DNA from: Oceanispirochaeta crateris
Lineage (GTDB): Bacteria; Spirochaetota; Spirochaetia; DSM-2461
Length of the DNA stretch: 64,000 nt
NCBI RefSeq assembly: GCF_008329965.1
Contig: NZ_CP036150.1
Coordinates: forward strand, 3,204,439 to 3,268,438
Reading direction: 5' to 3'
Below are positions 61,370 through 64,000 of the stretch, in pieces (the first letter of the stretch is position 1; every line of letters begins with the position of its first letter). The translations under genes and the position numbers were made by a program. The notes beneath the pieces were generated by a model. That model was not told the origin of the DNA, made no database searches, and was given only the letters and a program-made list of their open reading frames with translations.

Positions 61370-62890
61370 ATGAAGAGATTCATCAAGCCGCTGATCATAT
61401 TAATTTATTATCTCATGCTGTTTGTACTCATCTTTTTGAATGTTTATTACAGTGTTTCTACAATCGTTCTGATTCCCCAAATTTTTTTAACTGTACTTAT
61501 CTCCTATCCTTTTAGCCGTTTTTATTTCAGAAATTTAAACAAAGACCGTGAACGTCTTATTGAAAAAATTTATTTTGACAGAAGAACCGGGCTTCCCAAT
61601 AGAGAAAAACTGCGCCTTGAAGCCCACCAGAATGACCTCGTTCTCTTCCTCATCAACATAGATTCCTTCAAAGAAGTCAATGATTTCTATGGAAACAATG
61701 TTGGTGATGCAGTTATTTTTTCTCTGGCAAAACGTCTTCGCAGTCTGACACAATCATCTCATTCCCGACTATTTGAAGGGGTGGAACTCTACAAGCTTGA
61801 AATTGATGAGTTTGCCTTTCTTTTTAATTTCTCCTTAGGGGAAGACCGGATTCTCAGAGTTGCAGAAGTCATTATCGAGATAGTGAATGACTATCCTTTT
61901 CAGGTAAATGATGCAGAGATTACCATCACCATTACTGTTGGCATTGCATCCGTTATTGGTAAGGACCAGATAGAGCAGCCGAGTCTCCGGACTCCTGGAA
62001 TTCTGGCTCAGGCAGACATGGCCTTGAAAAAGGCCAAGGAAAGGAGGGTCCCTTTTCTGCTATACCATCACTCCATGGATATTCCCCGGGAGTATGAAGA
62101 CAATATTTATTGGACTCATGAGGTGAAAAAAGCGATCAAAGAAGATCGTGTCGTTCCCTATTTTCAACCGATCGTCAATAATAAAACCGGAAATATAGAG
62201 AAATATGAGAGCCTTATCAGAATCATTGATGATAGAGAAGAGGTGATTTATCCGGATACCTTTCTCAAAATATCGAGAAGATCTCGCTTGTATCCGACTC
62301 TTTCACGCATTATGCTGAGGAAAATCATCAGGGAGATGAAGAACTCCTTTATGGATTATAGTTTTAATATTTCTGTAGAAGACATACAAAACAGAGACAC
62401 CGTCCTTTTTATTAAAAGAATTTTGGATAATCACTGGAAAGAAGCGCCCCGAATCAGTTTTGAAATACTCGAAAGTGAGAGTATTGAGGGTATTCCAGAG
62501 GTCCTTGAGTTTGTACGCATGGTAAAGGATTACGGATGTTCAATTGCCCTGGATGATTTTGGCACAGGGTATTCCAACTTCAATTATATGATGGCTCTGG
62601 AGGCCGATTATATCAAAATAGATGCGTCCATTATCCGAAATCTGGATCATGATAAAAATGCAATGATCATTGCCGAAACCATTGTTGGTTTTGCCAAGAG
62701 AACCGGTATAAGAACCATTGCAGAGTATGTTCACTCTAAAGAAATATACGAAACTGTGTGTTCCCTGGGAATTGATTTTTCACAGGGGTATTATCTGGGA
62801 GTTCCAATGCCCGGTTCTTTCGGTAAAAAAAATCATTCTTCTATTCCAGAGGTATCTGAGAATTCCTTTTTCCCCAATCCAATAAAGTAG
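61370..62890 (+). CDS. Membrane GGDEF-EAL protein with degenerate GGDEF
   Basis: A 506-residue protein. Two hydrophobic helices (LIILIYYLMLFVLIFLNVYY, STIVLIPQIFLTVLISYPF) anchor it. The GGDEF domain begins YFDRRTGLPNREKL and has LINIDSFKEVNDFYGNN, but its active loop reads YKLEIDEFAF instead of GGDEF, so cyclase activity is unlikely; it may bind GTP as a regulator. The EAL domain has EKYESLIRI, ISFEILESESIE, IALDDFGTGYSNFNYM, DYIKIDAS and TIAEYVHSKEIYETV, with the metal and base residues apparently complete, so it may degrade c-di-GMP. Its last 58 bases overlap the convergent rlmE gene. Confidence 0.9.
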   Translation: MKRFIKPLIILIYYLMLFVLIFLNVYYSVSTIVLIPQIFLTVLISYPFSRFYFRNLNKDRERLIEKIYFDRRTGLPNREKLRLEAHQNDLVLFLINIDSFKEVNDFYGNNVGDAVIFSLAKRLRSLTQSSHSRLFEGVELYKLEIDEFAFLFNFSLGEDRILRVAEVIIEIVNDYPFQVNDAEITITITVGIASVIGKDQIEQPSLRTPGILAQADMALKKAKERRVPFLLYHHSMDIPREYEDNIYWTHEVKKAIKEDRVVPYFQPIVNNKTGNIEKYESLIRIIDDREEVIYPDTFLKISRRSRLYPTLSRIMLRKIIREMKNSFMDYSFNISVEDIQNRDTVLFIKRILDNHWKEAPRISFEILESESIEGIPEVLEFVRMVKDYGCSIALDDFGTGYSNFNYMMALEADYIKIDASIIRNLDHDKNAMIIAETIVGFAKRTGIRTIAEYVHSKEIYETVCSLGIDFSQGYYLGVPMPGSFGKKNHSSIPEVSENSFFPNPIK

Positions 62891-63453
62891 TATTCAAAAG
62901 ACTCTTTCCGTACGGCCTTAGGTTTTAATTTTTTGACTTGTTCAAATGAGTCTTTCATTCTGTCAAAAATCTCTGATTCATCGCCTCCCTGAAATACCTT
63001 GACCGTAAAGTTTCCTCCCGGTTTGAGCCAGATCAAGGCAAAGTCGAGGATCTGCTCAACAAGGTTGTAGGAGCGTCTCGTATCCATCAGTCTGTTTCCA
63101 GATGTAGAAGGAGCCGCATCGCTTATGATGACATCAAATGGCCCTAGTTCTGAAAGGCTCTCTCTGACTTCGGCTGAGAAGACATCTCCCTGGATAAAAT
63201 GGAGTTCCCCTTTTGCTTTAAACTGCCCCAGAGGTTTTAAGTCCGCCGCGACAACCATTCCCTGACCCTTGAGCAGGCGGAGGCAGTACTGTGTCCAGCT
63301 ACCTGGTGAGGCCCCAACGTCCAAAACTCGGTCTCCGGGCCTGATGAGGCGGTTTTTAGATTGAATCTCTTCCAGCTTGTATACTGAACGGGCCATAAAA
63401 CCTTCTTTTTTGGCTTTTTGAGCATAGAAATCAGGACGGCTCCTGTTGGACAT
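62833..63453 (-). CDS. rlmE: 23S rRNA 2'-O-ribose methyltransferase RlmE (FtsJ/RrmJ)
   Basis: A 206-residue FtsJ-type methyltransferase for U2552 of 23S rRNA. RPDFYAQKAKKEGFMARSVYKLEEI contains the first catalytic Lys region; SAM-binding motif I is RVLDVGASPGSWTQYCLRL; FDVIISDAAPSTSGNRLMDT has the catalytic Asp; NFTVKVFQGGDESEIF has the Lys. AAGGAG lies upstream of the ATG. Its 3' end overlaps the GGDEF-EAL gene on the other strand, and the next gene starts divergently 42 bases away. Confidence 0.94.
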   Translation of the reverse strand: MSNRSRPDFYAQKAKKEGFMARSVYKLEEIQSKNRLIRPGDRVLDVGASPGSWTQYCLRLLKGQGMVVAADLKPLGQFKAKGELHFIQGDVFSAEVRESLSELGPFDVIISDAAPSTSGNRLMDTRRSYNLVEQILDFALIWLKPGGNFTVKVFQGGDESEIFDRMKDSFEQVKKLKPKAVRKESFEYYFIGLGKKEFSDTSGIEE

Positions 63454-63494
63454 GGCGGGTACTCCTTCTATAATGAATAAGGCGAGGTATAAAA

Positions 63495-64000
63495 CATGGA
63501 TCAGTATAGTCAGAGATTAGAAAAAATTGAAGAGGCGCTTTTTACTCTCATGCCCGAGAAGGCTACCCGGGAATGGCTTCCTTCCATGACGGACTCTCTT
63601 TTCAGTCCGGTTCCTCCGGGTATGATTGATCACTTCCATGCTCCCGGTTTGGAGCTGCTGCGACGGGGCGGGAAACGGTGGCGTCCTCTTGTCATGGTTC
63701 TGTGCTGTGAAGCGGCCGGAGGGAAAGCTGAGGATGTTTATCCCCTGACTCCTCTTGTTGAGATGGCTCATAATGGAAGCCTCATTGTGGATGATATAGA
63801 AGATAAATCTGTAGAGCGTCGGGGAAAACCGGCCGTCCATCTGTTATTTGGTGAAGATCTGGCCATCAATACAGGAACATTGATGATGTTCAATGCCACC
63901 TCTCTTGTTCGGAAAGCCAGTGGCGATGATTCTCTGAAATTTTCCATATTGGACAGCTATTGTGAGAGCCTCAGGAGGCTGCATTTCGGCCAGGGTCTGG
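63495..64000 (+). CDS. Polyprenyl diphosphate synthase, N-terminal part (runs off the window)
   Basis: The frame is open from the ATG at 63495 to the window edge, giving about 168 residues. It matches trans-isoprenyl diphosphate synthases: LLRRGGKRWRPLVMVLCCEA, the first Asp-rich motif VDDIEDKSVERRGKPAVH and the AINTGTLMMFNATSL segment. The first motif is DDIED (DDxxD). Chain length cannot be told from this half. The second Asp-rich motif is outside the window. Confidence 0.9.

Noticed and set aside
1-64000. CRISPR array or prophage
   Set aside because: No regularly spaced repeats, Cas genes, or phage structural or integrase genes were seen, only transposon-type integrase domains.

Overview
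The window looks like a chromosomal segment of a free-living spirochaete. The periplasmic binding proteins carry signal peptides ending in ANG- or AAGSSE-type stretches that I associate with spirochaetes. An lptC-lptA-lptB-rpoN-hpf / hprK-ptsH / ntrY-ntrX / lexA / holA block lies on the right, with chemotaxis genes and several c-di-GMP proteins nearby. The species cannot be named from sequence alone, and all assignments come from reading translated sequence without database searches.

Layout. (1) 1-2025: end of a GGDEF diguanylate cyclase, a small cysteine-rich protein, and a soluble chemoreceptor-like protein with its signalling segment ahead of its sensor domain. (2) 2235-9594, minus strand: a complete type I Wadjet defence operon (jetA-B-C-D) downstream of a MazF-type toxin and ribbon-helix-helix antitoxin. 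(3) 9646-15858: an insertion-sequence graveyard with three IS3-family copies, a decayed IS21 istA/istB pair fused to a foreign integrase tail, and two IS256-family 3' remnants. (4) 15863-31596: a carbohydrate catabolism region with SIS isomerase, two tandem YjbQ proteins, a triosephosphate-isomerase-like protein, an FGGY kinase, a DeoR regulator, an ABC sugar importer, a decayed URO-D-family gene, an MBL hydrolase, an AEC carrier, an amidohydrolase, an arabinose/fucose-isomerase-like enzyme and an M20 deacylase. (5) 31660-36611: a second IS island, with an IS256 copy nested in an IS3-type element and decayed IS3 copies around it. (6) 36631-47047: a GntR-controlled operon with a tripartite tricarboxylate transporter (TctC-B-A), two SDR dehydrogenases, a split transketolase, a GarR-type reductase, an MBL protein and a transaldolase-family protein. 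(7) 47211-64000: core genome with tRNA-Leu(CAG), a YmdB-like protein lacking its metal ligands, RseC, CheB/CheR, LPS transport, RpoN, HPF, HprK/HPr, NtrY/NtrX, LexA, HolA, a GGDEF-EAL protein, RlmE and the start of a polyprenyl synthase.

How it fits together. The two catabolic regions are each next to an IS island and each has a transporter, a regulator and sugar-modifying enzymes. In the first, two divergently placed minus-strand operons share a nearly identical 42-bp promoter element, which suggests one regulon. In the second, the gntR promoter and the tctC upstream region share operator-like sequence. The substrates are unknown. The most promising leads for something undescribed are these two pathways; the Wadjet genes are a known system in an unusual toxin-antitoxin and IS setting.
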